NCBI RefSeq assembly: GCF_039523235.1 | Contig: NZ_BAAAEX010000003.1 | Reading direction: 5' to 3' (one strand) | Source: Castellaniella ginsengisoli | GTDB taxonomy: Bacteria > Pseudomonadota > Gammaproteobacteria > Burkholderiales > Burkholderiaceae_B | DNA: 64,000 nucleotides | Shown: positions 34,442-44,714 of the stretch, piece after piece | Position numbering within the stretch: the first letter of the stretch is position 1 | How the letters are laid out: every line of letters starts with the position of its first letter | Notes under the pieces: model-generated | What the model was told of the DNA's origin: nothing | Seen by the model: only the letters and a program-made list of their open reading frames with translations | Databases searched by the model: none | Program-made: the position numbers and the translations under genes

Positions 34442-34999
34442 CTACAAAAGGCCCAATTGCAGCCGCGCAGGCTCGCTGATCATCTCGCGGCTCCAGGGCG
34501 GATCCCAGACCAGGTCGACCGTGGCTTCGTCGACGCCTTCGATGTTGAGCAGCTTGTTGCGGGCTTCGTCGGCAATCATGGTGCCCATGCCGCAGCCGGC
34601 CGCCGTCAGGGTCATCTTGACCTCGATGCGGAAGCGGTCCTGAGTGCTGGCCGGCATGACGTTGCATTCGTACACCAGGCCCAGGTTGACGATGTCCACG
34701 GGGATTTCCGGGTCGTAACAGGTGGACAGCATGGCCCAGGCGGCATCCTCGACGGACTCGGCGGTGGCGGGCCCCTCGTGGACGTGTTTGACTTCTTCCG
34801 TCGGCTCGAAGCCCAGGGCGTCGCCGTCCTTGCCCTCGATGCGATAGAGATTGCCCTCGACCATGACGGTATAGGTGCCCCCTAGCTGCTGGGTGATGAC
34901 GGCCTCGCAGCCCGCCTCGATGGTGACGGGCGAGCCGTAAGGGACGGTGACCGCCGGGCAGTCCCGGTTGACGATCACTTCCTGACGATTGAAGCTCAT
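34442..34999 (-). CDS. sufT: SUF-associated Fe-S protein SufT (DUF59)
   Basis: 185 residues. A SufT-type N-domain (CPAVTVPYGSPVTIEAGCEA) precedes the MIP18/DUF59 domain (EIPVDIVNLGLVYECNVM, MTLTAAGCGMGTMIADEAR, VDLVWDPPWSREMISE). Family members aid Fe-S cluster maturation under high demand. Last gene of the SUF operon, 23 bp after sufU. AAGGT precedes the ATG. Confidence 0.92.
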   Translation of the reverse strand: MSFNRQEVIVNRDCPAVTVPYGSPVTIEAGCEAVITQQLGGTYTVMVEGNLYRIEGKDGDALGFEPTEEVKHVHEGPATAESVEDAAWAMLSTCYDPEIPVDIVNLGLVYECNVMPASTQDRFRIEVKMTLTAAGCGMGTMIADEARNKLLNIEGVDEATVDLVWDPPWSREMISEPARLQLGLL

Positions 35000-35022
35000 G
35001 ATGTTACCTTTGGTTCATCGCG

Positions 35023-35475
35023 TTATTCGGTGACGGCCGTGTCGCCCGCCCGGGTGATGGCGTTATGCAGCGTATGCCAGGCCAGCGTGGCGCATTTCAC
35101 CCGCGAGGGAAACTCACGCACCCCCGACAAGACTTCGAGCTTGCCCAGATCGCAATCCGGGTGGGCCTCGGTCAGCATGGCGTGAATATTGCGAAACAGC
35201 GCCTCGACCTGTTCGACCGGCTGGCCGCGCACGGCCTCGGTCATCAGCGATGCGGACGCGGTCGAAATGGCACAGCCATGGCCGATGAAACTCACTTCCT
35301 GGACGACGCCGCCGCTGACGCGGGCATAGACGGTCAATTGATCGCCGCACAGCGGGTTGTGCCCGTCGGCGCGATGCGAGGCATCGTCCATCGCATGGAA
35401 ATTGCGCGGCTTGCGGTTGTGATCGAAGATGACCTCCTGGTAGAGATCGCGCAGGCCGTCGTCGTTGTCCCTCAT
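35023..35475 (-). CDS. sufU: SufU (NifU-like sulphur-transfer/scaffold protein)
   Basis: 150 residues. The family Cys/Asp ligands are visible: HNPLCGDQL, GCAISTASASLMTEAV and RVKCATLAWHTL. SufU accepts sulphur from SufS, or acts as scaffold, in cluster assembly. It begins 3 bp after the sufS stop. Confidence 0.94.
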   Translation of the reverse strand: MRDNDDGLRDLYQEVIFDHNRKPRNFHAMDDASHRADGHNPLCGDQLTVYARVSGGVVQEVSFIGHGCAISTASASLMTEAVRGQPVEQVEALFRNIHAMLTEAHPDCDLGKLEVLSGVREFPSRVKCATLAWHTLHNAITRAGDTAVTE

Positions 35476-35478
35476 CGG

Positions 35479-36759
35479 CTATACCCCAAACAGTTTTTGT
35501 GCCTTGCGCACGCCCGCGACCAGGGCGTCGATGTCGCGCCCGTCGTTGTACAGGGCAAAGGATGCGCGTGCCGTGCCGGGAATGCCGAAATGCGACATCA
35601 GAGGCATGGCGCAATGATGGCCGGCGCGAATGGCCACCCCCTCGGTATCCAGGATCGTGCCCAAGTCGTGCGGATGGATGCCGTCCACCAGGAACGACAG
35701 GATGCCCGCCTTGTGCGCGGCCGTGCCGACCAGGCGCACACCCGGCAACGCCCGCAGGCGCTCGGTGGCCTCAGCCAGCAACGCAGCCTCGTGCGCGGCG
35801 ATGCGCTCCAGGCCGATGGACAGAACGTAGTCGATGGCGGCGCCCAGGGCCACCGAGCCGCCGATATTGGGCGTGCCCGCCTCGAAGCGCTGCGGGCCGG
35901 CCGCCCAGGTGCTGCCTTCGAAACTGACCGTGCGGATCATGTCGCCGCCGCCTTGCCAGGGCGGCATCCCGGCCAGGATGGCGCCACGCACGTAGAGGGC
36001 GCCGATGCCGGTGGGGCCGTAGAGTTTATGGCCTGAAAAGGCGTAGAAATCGCAATCCAGGGCTTGCACGTCCACTGGGGCATGGGCCACCGCCTGGGCG
36101 CCATCGACCAGCACCAGGGCGCCGGCCTCATGCGCCAGGCGCACCAGTTCGGCCACCGGATTGACCGTGCCCAGGGCATTGGACACATGGGCGATGCCCA
36201 CCAGGCGCGTGCGTGGATTCAACTGGGCGCGAAAGTCGTCCAGATCCAGCTCGCCGGTATCGGTGATGCGCGCATGGCGCAGCACGGCGCCCGTGCGCGC
36301 GCACAAGAGCTGCCAGGGCACGATATTGGAGTGGTGCTCCATGCCCGTCACCAGGATCTCATCGCCGGCGCGCAAGACATTCTGGCCCCAGGACTGAGCG
36401 ACCAGATTGATGGCCTCGGTGGTGCCGCGCGTGAAGACCACGTCCTGGCTGTCGGGGGCGTTCAGCAGCACGCGCACGCGCTCGCGGGCCTCTTCGTACA
36501 GGTCGGTCGCATGCTGGGACAGCCAATGCACGCCGCGATGGATGTTGGCGTTGGACTGCTCGTAGAACGCTTCCAGCGCCTGGATGACGGCGCCCGGCTT
36601 CTGCGTCGTGGCGCCATTGTCCAGATAGGCCAGGCGGCGCTTGCGCACGGGCCGGGCCAGGATCGGAAAATCGGCGGCCCAGGGCGAAGCCAGGGGGGAA
36701 TCGCCGCCGGAGTCGGCCGCCAATTGGGCGCTGTGTTGAGAGGTCAGCGGCGCGTTCAT
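35479..36759 (-). CDS. sufS: Cysteine desulfurase SufS
   Basis: 426 residues. A PLP-dependent enzyme that takes sulphur from cysteine. PLP Lys lies in FSGHKLYGPTGIGALYVRG and the active-site Cys in IRAGHHCAMPLM; MEHHSNIVPWQ is a group II hallmark. The N-terminal 25 residues (SQHSAQLAADSGGDSPLASP) are a poorly conserved extension. Its ATG overlaps the sufD stop by 4 bp. Confidence 0.95.
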   Translation of the reverse strand: MNAPLTSQHSAQLAADSGGDSPLASPWAADFPILARPVRKRRLAYLDNGATTQKPGAVIQALEAFYEQSNANIHRGVHWLSQHATDLYEEARERVRVLLNAPDSQDVVFTRGTTEAINLVAQSWGQNVLRAGDEILVTGMEHHSNIVPWQLLCARTGAVLRHARITDTGELDLDDFRAQLNPRTRLVGIAHVSNALGTVNPVAELVRLAHEAGALVLVDGAQAVAHAPVDVQALDCDFYAFSGHKLYGPTGIGALYVRGAILAGMPPWQGGGDMIRTVSFEGSTWAAGPQRFEAGTPNIGGSVALGAAIDYVLSIGLERIAAHEAALLAEATERLRALPGVRLVGTAAHKAGILSFLVDGIHPHDLGTILDTEGVAIRAGHHCAMPLMSHFGIPGTARASFALYNDGRDIDALVAGVRKAQKLFGV

Positions 36760-38066
36760 GCGGCTTCCTCCAGGGCGGCGCCGCCAGGCAGCAGTGCACG
36801 CACGGCTTGTTCGACCCGCCGCCGCAAGGGCTCGGATTCGATCTTTGCCACGCTGGCGGCGGCGAAGGCATAGATCAGGATGTCACGGGCATGGACCTCG
36901 TCCAGGCCGCGCGAGCGCAGGTAAAACAGGCTGTCGGCGTCGAGCCGGCCGACGGTGGCGCCATGGGCGCACTTCACGTCGTCGGCATAGATCTCCAGCT
37001 CGGGCCGCGCATCGGATTTTGCCAGGCGCGAGAGCAGCAGGCTGTCGTTGCGCTGGATGGCATCCGTGCCGTCAGCGCCCGGCGCCACCAGAATGCGCCC
37101 GGTGAAGACGCCGTGCGCGGCGTCGGCCATGATGCCGCGATAGGATTCATGGCTGACGCAGTGCGGTTTTTCGTGCCCGATCAGCGTGTGGTGGTCGACG
37201 TGGCGGCGCTGGTCCACATAATACAAACCGTTCAGCAGGGTTTCGCAACGCTCGTCGGCGAAATGCGTGGCGATGTCGTGGCGCGCCAGCCGCGCGCCCA
37301 GAGACACCGAGTGCGAGGTGAACATCGAACCGCGCCCTTGAGTGGCGTCGATGTCGCCCAGGTGCCAGGCCTGCCCGGATTCCTGCTGCAGTTTCAGGTG
37401 GGTGATGCGCGCGTCCTGATCGAGCCGCAGCCGCGTGGCCGCATGGCGGAAGTTTGCCGCATCAGGCACGCCGACGTAATGCTCGACCACCGTCGCCTGG
37501 GATCCGGCCTCGGCCTGAATCAGGTGGCGCAGAAAGTGCGCCGCGCGCGGCGAAGCCGCCGCGCAGACCAGATGGATGGGCTGCTCGACCGCGACGCCGC
37601 GAGCCAGGTGGATCCAGGCTCCGTCGCTGGCCAGGGCCAGATTCAGGGCGCTGGTGCTGTGGCCGTCGGCCGCATCGCCGTAGGCGCAACGGATGGCCTC
37701 GGCGTGCTCGCTCCAGGCCTGCGACAGAGGCAGGACCGTAGCCCCGCCCGGCAAAGCGCCGGCGTCGGACAAGTCTGCGTCGAAGGCGCCATCGACAAAT
37801 ACCAGCCAGTGCCCCGTTTCGGCCGCCTTGAGCGCGGCGATGCGTTCAGCCACGGATTGGGCGCCGCCGTCTTCAAACGCGGCGGCGGCCAGCGGCGCCA
37901 GCGAGGTATGGCGCCAGGCTTCGATGCGCGGCGTGGGCCAGCCTTCGCTCATGAAGCGGTCCAGTGCCTGGCGGCGGGCCTCGGCCAGCCAGGGCACCCC
38001 GGCGCCAGGCAGACCGCCGGCGCGCCGGCCGAACGTATCGGCCCAGGCTTGCAGATCCGCACTCAT
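36756..38066 (-). CDS. sufD: Fe-S assembly protein SufD
   Basis: 436 residues, the SufBCD scaffold subunit. The C-terminal beta-helix is clear (GLYYVDQRRHVDHHTLIGHE, GVFTGRILVAPGADGTDAIQ, YADDVKCAHGATVGRLD). 4-bp overlaps with sufC and sufS indicate coupled translation. Confidence 0.93.
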   Translation of the reverse strand: MSADLQAWADTFGRRAGGLPGAGVPWLAEARRQALDRFMSEGWPTPRIEAWRHTSLAPLAAAAFEDGGAQSVAERIAALKAAETGHWLVFVDGAFDADLSDAGALPGGATVLPLSQAWSEHAEAIRCAYGDAADGHSTSALNLALASDGAWIHLARGVAVEQPIHLVCAAASPRAAHFLRHLIQAEAGSQATVVEHYVGVPDAANFRHAATRLRLDQDARITHLKLQQESGQAWHLGDIDATQGRGSMFTSHSVSLGARLARHDIATHFADERCETLLNGLYYVDQRRHVDHHTLIGHEKPHCVSHESYRGIMADAAHGVFTGRILVAPGADGTDAIQRNDSLLLSRLAKSDARPELEIYADDVKCAHGATVGRLDADSLFYLRSRGLDEVHARDILIYAFAAASVAKIESEPLRRRVEQAVRALLPGGAALEEAA

Positions 38067-38848
38067 GCCGCAGCCCCCCGGGCGGCGGGCTTGGCGCCGG
38101 CGGGCTTGGCGCCCTCGATCCAGCCGTAGCCCTTTTCTTCGAGCTCCAGAGCGAGCTCGCGCCCGCCCGAACGGACGATGCGGCCATGGGCCAGCACATG
38201 CACGTAGTCGGGCACGATGTAGTCGAGCAAGCGCTGGTAGTGGGTGATGACGATCATGGAGCGCTCCGGGGAACGCAGGCGGTTGACGCCATCGGCCACT
38301 GTCTTCAGGGCGTCGATGTCCAGGCCGGAGTCGGTTTCGTCCAGGATGGCCAGCTTGGGTTCGAGCAGCGCCATCTGCAGGATTTCATTGCGCTTCTTTT
38401 CGCCGCCCGAAAAGCCTTCGTTGACCGAGCGGTACAGGAATTCGTCGCGCATGCCGACGAGCTTCATCTCGGCCTTGGCTTTCTTCACGAAATCCATGGC
38501 GTCGAGTTCGGGCAGACCGCGTTCGCGACGCATAGCGTTGACCGAGGCGCGCATGAAGTAGGCATTGGAGACGCCCGGGATTTCGATGGGGTACTGGAAG
38601 GCCAGGAAAATGCCGGCGCGGGCGCGTTCCTCGACGTTGAGCTCCAGCAGATCGCGGCCCTCGAACTCGACGGTGCCGGCGGTGACCTTGTAGGCCTCGC
38701 GGCCGGTCAGCACCTGGGACAACGTGCTCTTGCCGGCGCCGTTGGGCCCCATGATGGCGTGAACCTCGCCCGGCTTGACGTCCAGGCTCAGGCCCTTGAG
38801 GATTTCCTTGTCCTCGATCGAGGCGTACAGATTGTCGATTTTCAGCAT
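38063..38848 (-). CDS. sufC: Fe-S assembly ATPase SufC
   Basis: 261 residues. Walker A GPNGAGKST, signature FSGGEKKRNEI, Walker B LAILDETDSGLDID. It powers the SufBCD complex. The ATG at 38848 has AGGAG upstream. A C-terminal Ala/Lys/Pro tail (GAKPAGAKPAARGAAA) extends beyond the usual end. Confidence 0.95.
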   Translation of the reverse strand: MLKIDNLYASIEDKEILKGLSLDVKPGEVHAIMGPNGAGKSTLSQVLTGREAYKVTAGTVEFEGRDLLELNVEERARAGIFLAFQYPIEIPGVSNAYFMRASVNAMRRERGLPELDAMDFVKKAKAEMKLVGMRDEFLYRSVNEGFSGGEKKRNEILQMALLEPKLAILDETDSGLDIDALKTVADGVNRLRSPERSMIVITHYQRLLDYIVPDYVHVLAHGRIVRSGGRELALELEEKGYGWIEGAKPAGAKPAARGAAA

Positions 38849-38859
38849 GAGAGGGCTCC

Positions 38860-40304
<1,445 letters not shown>

Positions 40305-40308
<4 letters not shown>

Positions 40309-40817
40309 TTGGACAGACTCCAGTTCGTGATATTCGGAATGGCCCTGCGGGAGCCGGGCTCGGGCGCGGGCACCAGGACCGGGGAAGCGGGCGAGCGCGG
40401 CGCGCCGGCGTCTTCGCCGTCGAGCATGTCGGCCACGGTGACGGATTCCAGCGTGCGGCGCACGATACGATTGATGCGTTGCCAGTGGGAGCGGATGTGA
40501 CAGGCGTCCTCGACGCTGCAGGCGCCCGGGAGCGCGGTGCATTCGGTCAGGCCGAAAGGCTGCTCTTCGAGCGCATCGATGATTTCGGCGACATTGATCT
40601 GCCCCGGATCGCGCCCCAGGCGATAACCGCCGCGCGCGCCCCGCGTGCTGGCGACCAGGCCCCGCTGGGCAAGCAGCTTCAGGACTTTGCTGACGACGGG
40701 CTGGCCCAGGCCCAGGTCGCCCGCCAATTCGGCTGCGCTGCAGACATGCGCCGGACGGGAGGCCATGTGCGTGAGCACGAGGATTCCGTAATCGACGATC
40801 TTGCTGATCCGCAGCAT
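40305..40817 (-). CDS. Rrf2-family Fe-S regulator of the SUF operon
   Basis: 170 residues from ATG 40817 (homology starts MLRISKIVDYGILVLTHMA; a TTG at 40829 is the alternative). The winged helix lies at residues 10-75, and three cysteines, C93, C100 and C106, form the cluster-binding loop CTALPGACSVEDAC. Proteins of this type sense Fe-S status and repress the SUF operon when clusters are sufficient. First gene of the operon. Confidence 0.92.
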
Positions 40818-40844
40818 CGGCTGTTCCAAAGGTGGGCGTTGAAA

Positions 40845-40879
40845 ACCAAATAGTACCTCTTTGGTACCATATAGGTCAA
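40845..40879 (-). promoter_or_regulatory. SUF operon promoter with overlapping dyad
   Basis: On the minus strand TTGACC (40874-40879) and TACTAT (40850-40855), 18 bp apart, form a good sigma-70 promoter. Overlapping them, ACCAAATAGTACC (40845-40857) and GGTACCATATAGGT (40863-40876) form an imperfect dyad around the core GTACC/GGTAC. It is the likely site of the Rrf2 regulator. Confidence 0.65.
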
Positions 40880-40934
40880 ACCCGCATTGCTTATTTGTCT
40901 CGCCGCGTACAGACGGGCCCGGATTCGCCCGGCA

Positions 40935-42746
40935 TCAGTCCGCCCGCGGGGGCTGGATGGCGTCGTCCGGACTGGCCCTGGATTGCTGCAGATGCCACAT
41001 GCGGGCATAACGCCCGTCTTGAGCCAGGAGCGCCGCATGGGTGCCCTGCTCCACCACCCTGCCGGCTTCCATCACCAGGATGAGATCGGCATGAACGATC
41101 GTGGAGAGGCGGTGCGCGATGATCAGCGTGGTGCGCCCTTGGGCGATGCGCTCCAGTTGCGATTGAATGGCGCGTTCGGTGCGGGTATCCAGCGCGCTGG
41201 TCGCTTCGTCGAAAACCAGGATCGGGGGCGACTTGAGCAGCGCGCGGGCAATCGCGACGCGCTGTTTTTCGCCGCCGGACAATTTTAACCCACGTTCGCC
41301 GACCGGCGTGTCGTAGCCCTGCGGCAGCGATGCAATGAAGTCGTGGATGTGGGCGGCCCGTGCCGCCTGCTCGATGTCTTCCTGGGTGGCATCGGGCCGG
41401 CCATAGCCGATGTTGTAGCCAATGGTATCGTTGAACAGCACCGTATCCTGCGGCACGATGCCGATATGGGCGCGCAGGCTGGCCTGGGTATAGTCGCGTA
41501 TATCGCGGCCGTTCACCCGGATACCGCCCCCTGTCGGGTCGTAAAAACGGAACAGCAGGCGCGACAAGGTCGATTTACCGGCCCCCGAGGCTCCCACGAC
41601 CGCCAGGGAACCGCCCGCCGGCACGCTGAAACTCACTTTGTGCAGGATCTGGCGATCGGGCTGGTAGGCGAAATCCACCGCCTCGAAATCCACGCTGGCC
41701 CGGTCCGCCCGCAGTTCGACGGCGCCGGGACGATCAGCCACTTCCTGGCGGTTGGCCAGCAGATCGAACATGCGTTCCATGTCGGCCAGGGCGTGCTTGA
41801 TCTCACGATACACGAAGCCCAGGAAATTCAGCGGCGCGTACAACTGGGTCAGATAGGCCGAGACCAGCACCACGTCGCCCACGGTCATCTGGCCATGGAC
41901 CACGCCGCGCGCCGACTGCCACAGCAGCGCGGTCATGCCCAGGGTGATGATGACGCCCTGCCCCATGTTCAGCAGGTTCAGCGACACCTGGTTGCGCACG
42001 GCCGAATCCACCCAGCGCGTCATGTCGGCGTCATAACGACGGCTTTCATACCCTTCGTTGCCGAAGTACTTGACGGTTTCATAGTTCAGCAGCGCATCGA
42101 CCGCCCGGCCATTGGCCTGGCTGTCCAGAGAATTCATGGTGCGGCGGTACACCATGCGGCGTTCGGTGACTTTCAATGTGAAAAGCACATAGGCAGCGAT
42201 GGTGCCCAGGGTCAATGCGGCAAAGATCCAGTCGTAGCGCCAAAGCAGCACGCCTGTCACCATGGCGATCTCCAGCAGCGTGGGAACGATGTTGAAGACC
42301 ATGAAATTGAGCAGAAAACCAATGCCCTTGGTGCCGCGCTCGATGTCGCGCGTGAGGCCGCCGGTGCGCCGCCCCATGTGAAAGCGCAGCGACAGGGCCA
42401 GCAAATGGCGGAAGACCTGACTGGCGACCCGCTGGATGGCGCCCTGAGTGACGCGCGCGAACAAGGCGTCCCTCAGTTCGCCGAAGATCGATGTGGCGAG
42501 CCGCGACAGGCCGTAGCCCAGCAGCGCCGCCAGCGGCACGGCCAGCACGGTCGGTGCGACGCCCAGCGCATCGACAATATCCTTGAGCCAGACCGGCGTG
42601 ACGACATTGGCGACCTTGGCCGCGACCAGGCACACAAAGGCCAGTGTGACCCGGCCCCGGAAGGCCCAGACATACGGCCACAGGGTCTTGAGGGTCAGCC
42701 AGTCGTCGCGCCGCGCGGGCGCGGGGCCGGTATGAGAGAAGCGCAT
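40935..42746 (-). CDS. ATM1-type ABC exporter (fused membrane and ATPase domains)
   Basis: 603 residues. Six membrane helices occupy about 20-310, beginning LKTLWPYVWAFRGRVTLAFV and VANVVTPVWLKDIVDAL, the ATM1/HMT1 pattern. The ATPase domain has GASGAGKSTLSRLLFRFYDP, LSGGEKQRVAIARALL and ILVFDEATSALDTRTE. ATM1-like exporters move glutathione-linked sulphur or metal conjugates. It lies near the SUF operon, consistent with Fe-S or metal homeostasis, but is separately transcribed. Confidence 0.9.
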   Translation of the reverse strand: MRFSHTGPAPARRDDWLTLKTLWPYVWAFRGRVTLAFVCLVAAKVANVVTPVWLKDIVDALGVAPTVLAVPLAALLGYGLSRLATSIFGELRDALFARVTQGAIQRVASQVFRHLLALSLRFHMGRRTGGLTRDIERGTKGIGFLLNFMVFNIVPTLLEIAMVTGVLLWRYDWIFAALTLGTIAAYVLFTLKVTERRMVYRRTMNSLDSQANGRAVDALLNYETVKYFGNEGYESRRYDADMTRWVDSAVRNQVSLNLLNMGQGVIITLGMTALLWQSARGVVHGQMTVGDVVLVSAYLTQLYAPLNFLGFVYREIKHALADMERMFDLLANRQEVADRPGAVELRADRASVDFEAVDFAYQPDRQILHKVSFSVPAGGSLAVVGASGAGKSTLSRLLFRFYDPTGGGIRVNGRDIRDYTQASLRAHIGIVPQDTVLFNDTIGYNIGYGRPDATQEDIEQAARAAHIHDFIASLPQGYDTPVGERGLKLSGGEKQRVAIARALLKSPPILVFDEATSALDTRTERAIQSQLERIAQGRTTLIIAHRLSTIVHADLILVMEAGRVVEQGTHAALLAQDGRYARMWHLQQSRASPDDAIQPPRAD

Positions 42747-42879
42747 GGAAACATCCGGAAAACAGGCGAGCGGCAAATGCCGGGAAGCATTTCGGCGGGT
42801 CCGCATACAATGATGCTATCCCTGGAGGACGCGCGCCCTGGCCGATGCGTCCCGAGACCCGGTGAACGGAAAAGATTGT

Positions 42880-43407
42880 ATGACTGTTTCTGTTTTTGAT
42901 TTCGAGGCGGAGCTGGGTGCCTGCGCAGCGGGCGACCGCGCCGCTTTCCTGGCGCTGTACCGCCAGGAATCCCCCGCCATGCGCGCCCTGGCGCTGGCCA
43001 TGCTGGACGACCCCGGCGCGGCCGACGCCGTGCTGCACGAAACATTCGTCCTGATCTGGCGCAATGCGGCCGGCTACAGCCCGGCGATCGGAACTGCGCG
43101 CGCCTGGCTCTACAGCATCCTGCGTTACCGTGCGTCGGCCCACGCGCGGCAGATGCGCTCCGAAGGCCGCCATCCGGCGGAAAACACGCCTTTGCCGCAA
43201 CTCCGCCTGCCGGCGGATGCCCCGCCCGGCTCGGTCGCCGGCGCGCTGGCCAGCCTGCCCGGCCCGCAGCTCGACGCCCTGTTGCAGGCCTACCTGCATG
43301 GCGGCGATCCGGCCCGCATCGCCGCCCGCCTGGATCGCTCCGAGCCCGATATCGAAGCCTCTCTGGATGCCGCCCTGGCACACATCGACAAGGCCGTGTG
43401 CGCATGA
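42880..43407 (+). CDS. ECF-like sigma factor
   Basis: 175 residues. Region 2 is recognisable: FLALYRQESPAMRALALAML, AADAVLHETFVLIWRNA, then GTARAWLYSILRYRASAHAR. Region 4 is present but weak (LASLPGPQLDALLQAYLHGG, IAARLDRSEPDIEASL). The ATG at 42880 follows GGAAAAG; a GTG at 42862 is possible. Its stop overlaps the anti-sigma start. Divergent from the ABC exporter. Confidence 0.82.
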   Translation: MTVSVFDFEAELGACAAGDRAAFLALYRQESPAMRALALAMLDDPGAADAVLHETFVLIWRNAAGYSPAIGTARAWLYSILRYRASAHARQMRSEGRHPAENTPLPQLRLPADAPPGSVAGALASLPGPQLDALLQAYLHGGDPARIAARLDRSEPDIEASLDAALAHIDKAVCA

Positions 43408-43877
43408 CCAGACACCGTTCCTACTCCGACCACGAGATCGCCCGCTATGTGCTGGGGCTGGACATGCCCGAGCGCACGGCGGACATCCAGGCGCGCCTGG
43501 CCCACGATGACGCGGCGGCGGCGCGCGCCCTGAAGTGGGAAGCCTATTTCCTGGGCATCGTCGACGCCCTGCCCGTCCAGCCGCCGCCCGACGCGGTGCT
43601 GGACCGCATCCGCCAGAGCCTGGGCATGGACGCGGAAGAACCGCCCGTCATGGGCGAGGCCCGGCCGGCCGGCGACAATCCGCATGCCGCCCCCACCGAT
43701 AATCAGCCGCGCCACCGGACCCGGCCGGGCCCGCGACGGCTCAGACGCGGGCGAGTGGCCCTGGCGGTCGGGCTCGGCGTGGCGTTGTGCCTGGCTGCCC
43801 TGGCGCTCTGGGCAAGCCTGCAGCCGCCGCCCGCCGGCACGATCGTCCAGCAACCCGTACACCTGGACCGTCCCTGA
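43404..43877 (+). CDS. Anti-sigma factor (RskA-like membrane protein)
   Basis: 157 residues. The N-terminus SDHEIARYVLGLDMPERTAD resembles RskA-type anti-sigma domains without a zinc HxxxCxxC motif. A Pro/Arg-rich stretch leads to one membrane helix (VALAVGLGVALCLAALALWA) and a very short periplasmic tail of about 20 residues, far shorter than usual, so it has little room for a sensory domain. It overlaps the sigma gene by 4 bp. Confidence 0.78.
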   Translation: MTRHRSYSDHEIARYVLGLDMPERTADIQARLAHDDAAAARALKWEAYFLGIVDALPVQPPPDAVLDRIRQSLGMDAEEPPVMGEARPAGDNPHAAPTDNQPRHRTRPGPRRLRRGRVALAVGLGVALCLAALALWASLQPPPAGTIVQQPVHLDRP

Positions 43878-43896
43878 ACGGGGCTGGCGGCACATG

Positions 43897-43930
43897 AAAA
43901 ACGCCGGCTGCGGGGCATGCAGGCCGGCGT
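43897..43930 (-). terminator. Terminator after the merR-type gene
   Basis: On the minus strand ACGCCGGC and GCCGGCGT form an 8-bp GC stem followed by T5. It closes the rpmI-to-merR transcription unit. Confidence 0.8.
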
Positions 43931-43974
43931 CTCACACCTGGTGTCTTGCGATCCCGGGCCAGGCCCGGGCGACG

Positions 43975-44397
43975 TCAGAGGTCCAGCAGCCCCGCCGCCT
44001 GATGGGCCTGGTGATTGCCCTCCAGCGCCTGCGCCAGGCGATCCCGCGCGGCCACCAGATCGGCGCGCAACGCCTGCAGTTCGGCGCCGCTCAGGCGCAC
44101 GGCGGCATCCTGATCGTGCGGTGCGTCGTTGCTGTCGCCCAGACGGTTGCGCGCCCCGGCGATGGTGAAGCCCTGCTCGTAGAGCAGATCGCGGATGCGG
44201 CGCACCAGCAGGACTTCATGATGCTGGTAGTAGCGGCGGTTGCCCCGCCGCTTGACCGGCTTGAGCTGGGCGAATTCTTGTTCCCAGTAACGCAGGATAT
44301 GCGGCTTGACCCCGCACAGCTCGGAGACCTCGCCGATGGTGAAGTAGCGCTTGGCGGGGATCGGCGGCAGCGCCACCGCAGGCGTGGCGGACGTCAT
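43975..44397 (-). CDS. MerR-family transcriptional regulator
   Basis: 140 residues. The HTH, YFTIGEVSELCGVKPHILRY followed by WEQEFAQLKPVKRRGNRRYY, and then a dimerisation helix are clear. No metal-binding cysteines are seen in the C-terminal part. A MerR gene next to ihfA is conserved in many beta- and gammaproteobacteria; its role is unknown. It overlaps ihfA by 4 bp. Confidence 0.9.
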   Translation of the reverse strand: MTSATPAVALPPIPAKRYFTIGEVSELCGVKPHILRYWEQEFAQLKPVKRRGNRRYYQHHEVLLVRRIRDLLYEQGFTIAGARNRLGDSNDAPHDQDAAVRLSGAELQALRADLVAARDRLAQALEGNHQAHQAAGLLDL

Positions 44398-44702
44398 GCG
44401 GCGCCTCCGTCGGCGACCACGCCGTCCTTGAGCTTCTGGCTGGCATGGAACGTGACCACCCGGCGGGCGGCGATGGGAATGACCTCGCCGGTCTTGGGAT
44501 TGCGGCCCGGCCGCGGCGGCTTGTTGCGCACCTGAAAGCTGCCGAAACCCGACAATTTGACTTCGGTGCCCTGGACCAGGGCGTCGCGGACTTCGGAAAA
44601 GAACGTATCCACGATGTCCTTGGCTTCCCGCTTGTTCAGACCCACGCGCTCGAACAGCAGTTCGGCCAGGTGGGCTTTGGTGAGCGTCCGATCCGTATTC
44701 AC
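44394..44702 (-). CDS. ihfA: Integration host factor subunit alpha
   Basis: 102 residues. The DNA-bending protein family signature GFGSFQVRNKPPRPGRNPKT is intact; KAHLAELLFERVGLNKREAK and the basic arms fit IhfA. It starts 12 bp after the pheT stop. Confidence 0.95.
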   Translation of the reverse strand: MNTDRTLTKAHLAELLFERVGLNKREAKDIVDTFFSEVRDALVQGTEVKLSGFGSFQVRNKPPRPGRNPKTGEVIPIAARRVVTFHASQKLKDGVVADGGAA

Positions 44703-44714
44703 CGGCGATTTCTC

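Noticed and set aside
36807..38129. Long plus-strand frame opposite sufD and similar frames opposite suf, phe and pts genes
   Set aside because: GC-rich antisense shadows with no domain features, opposite well-defined genes.
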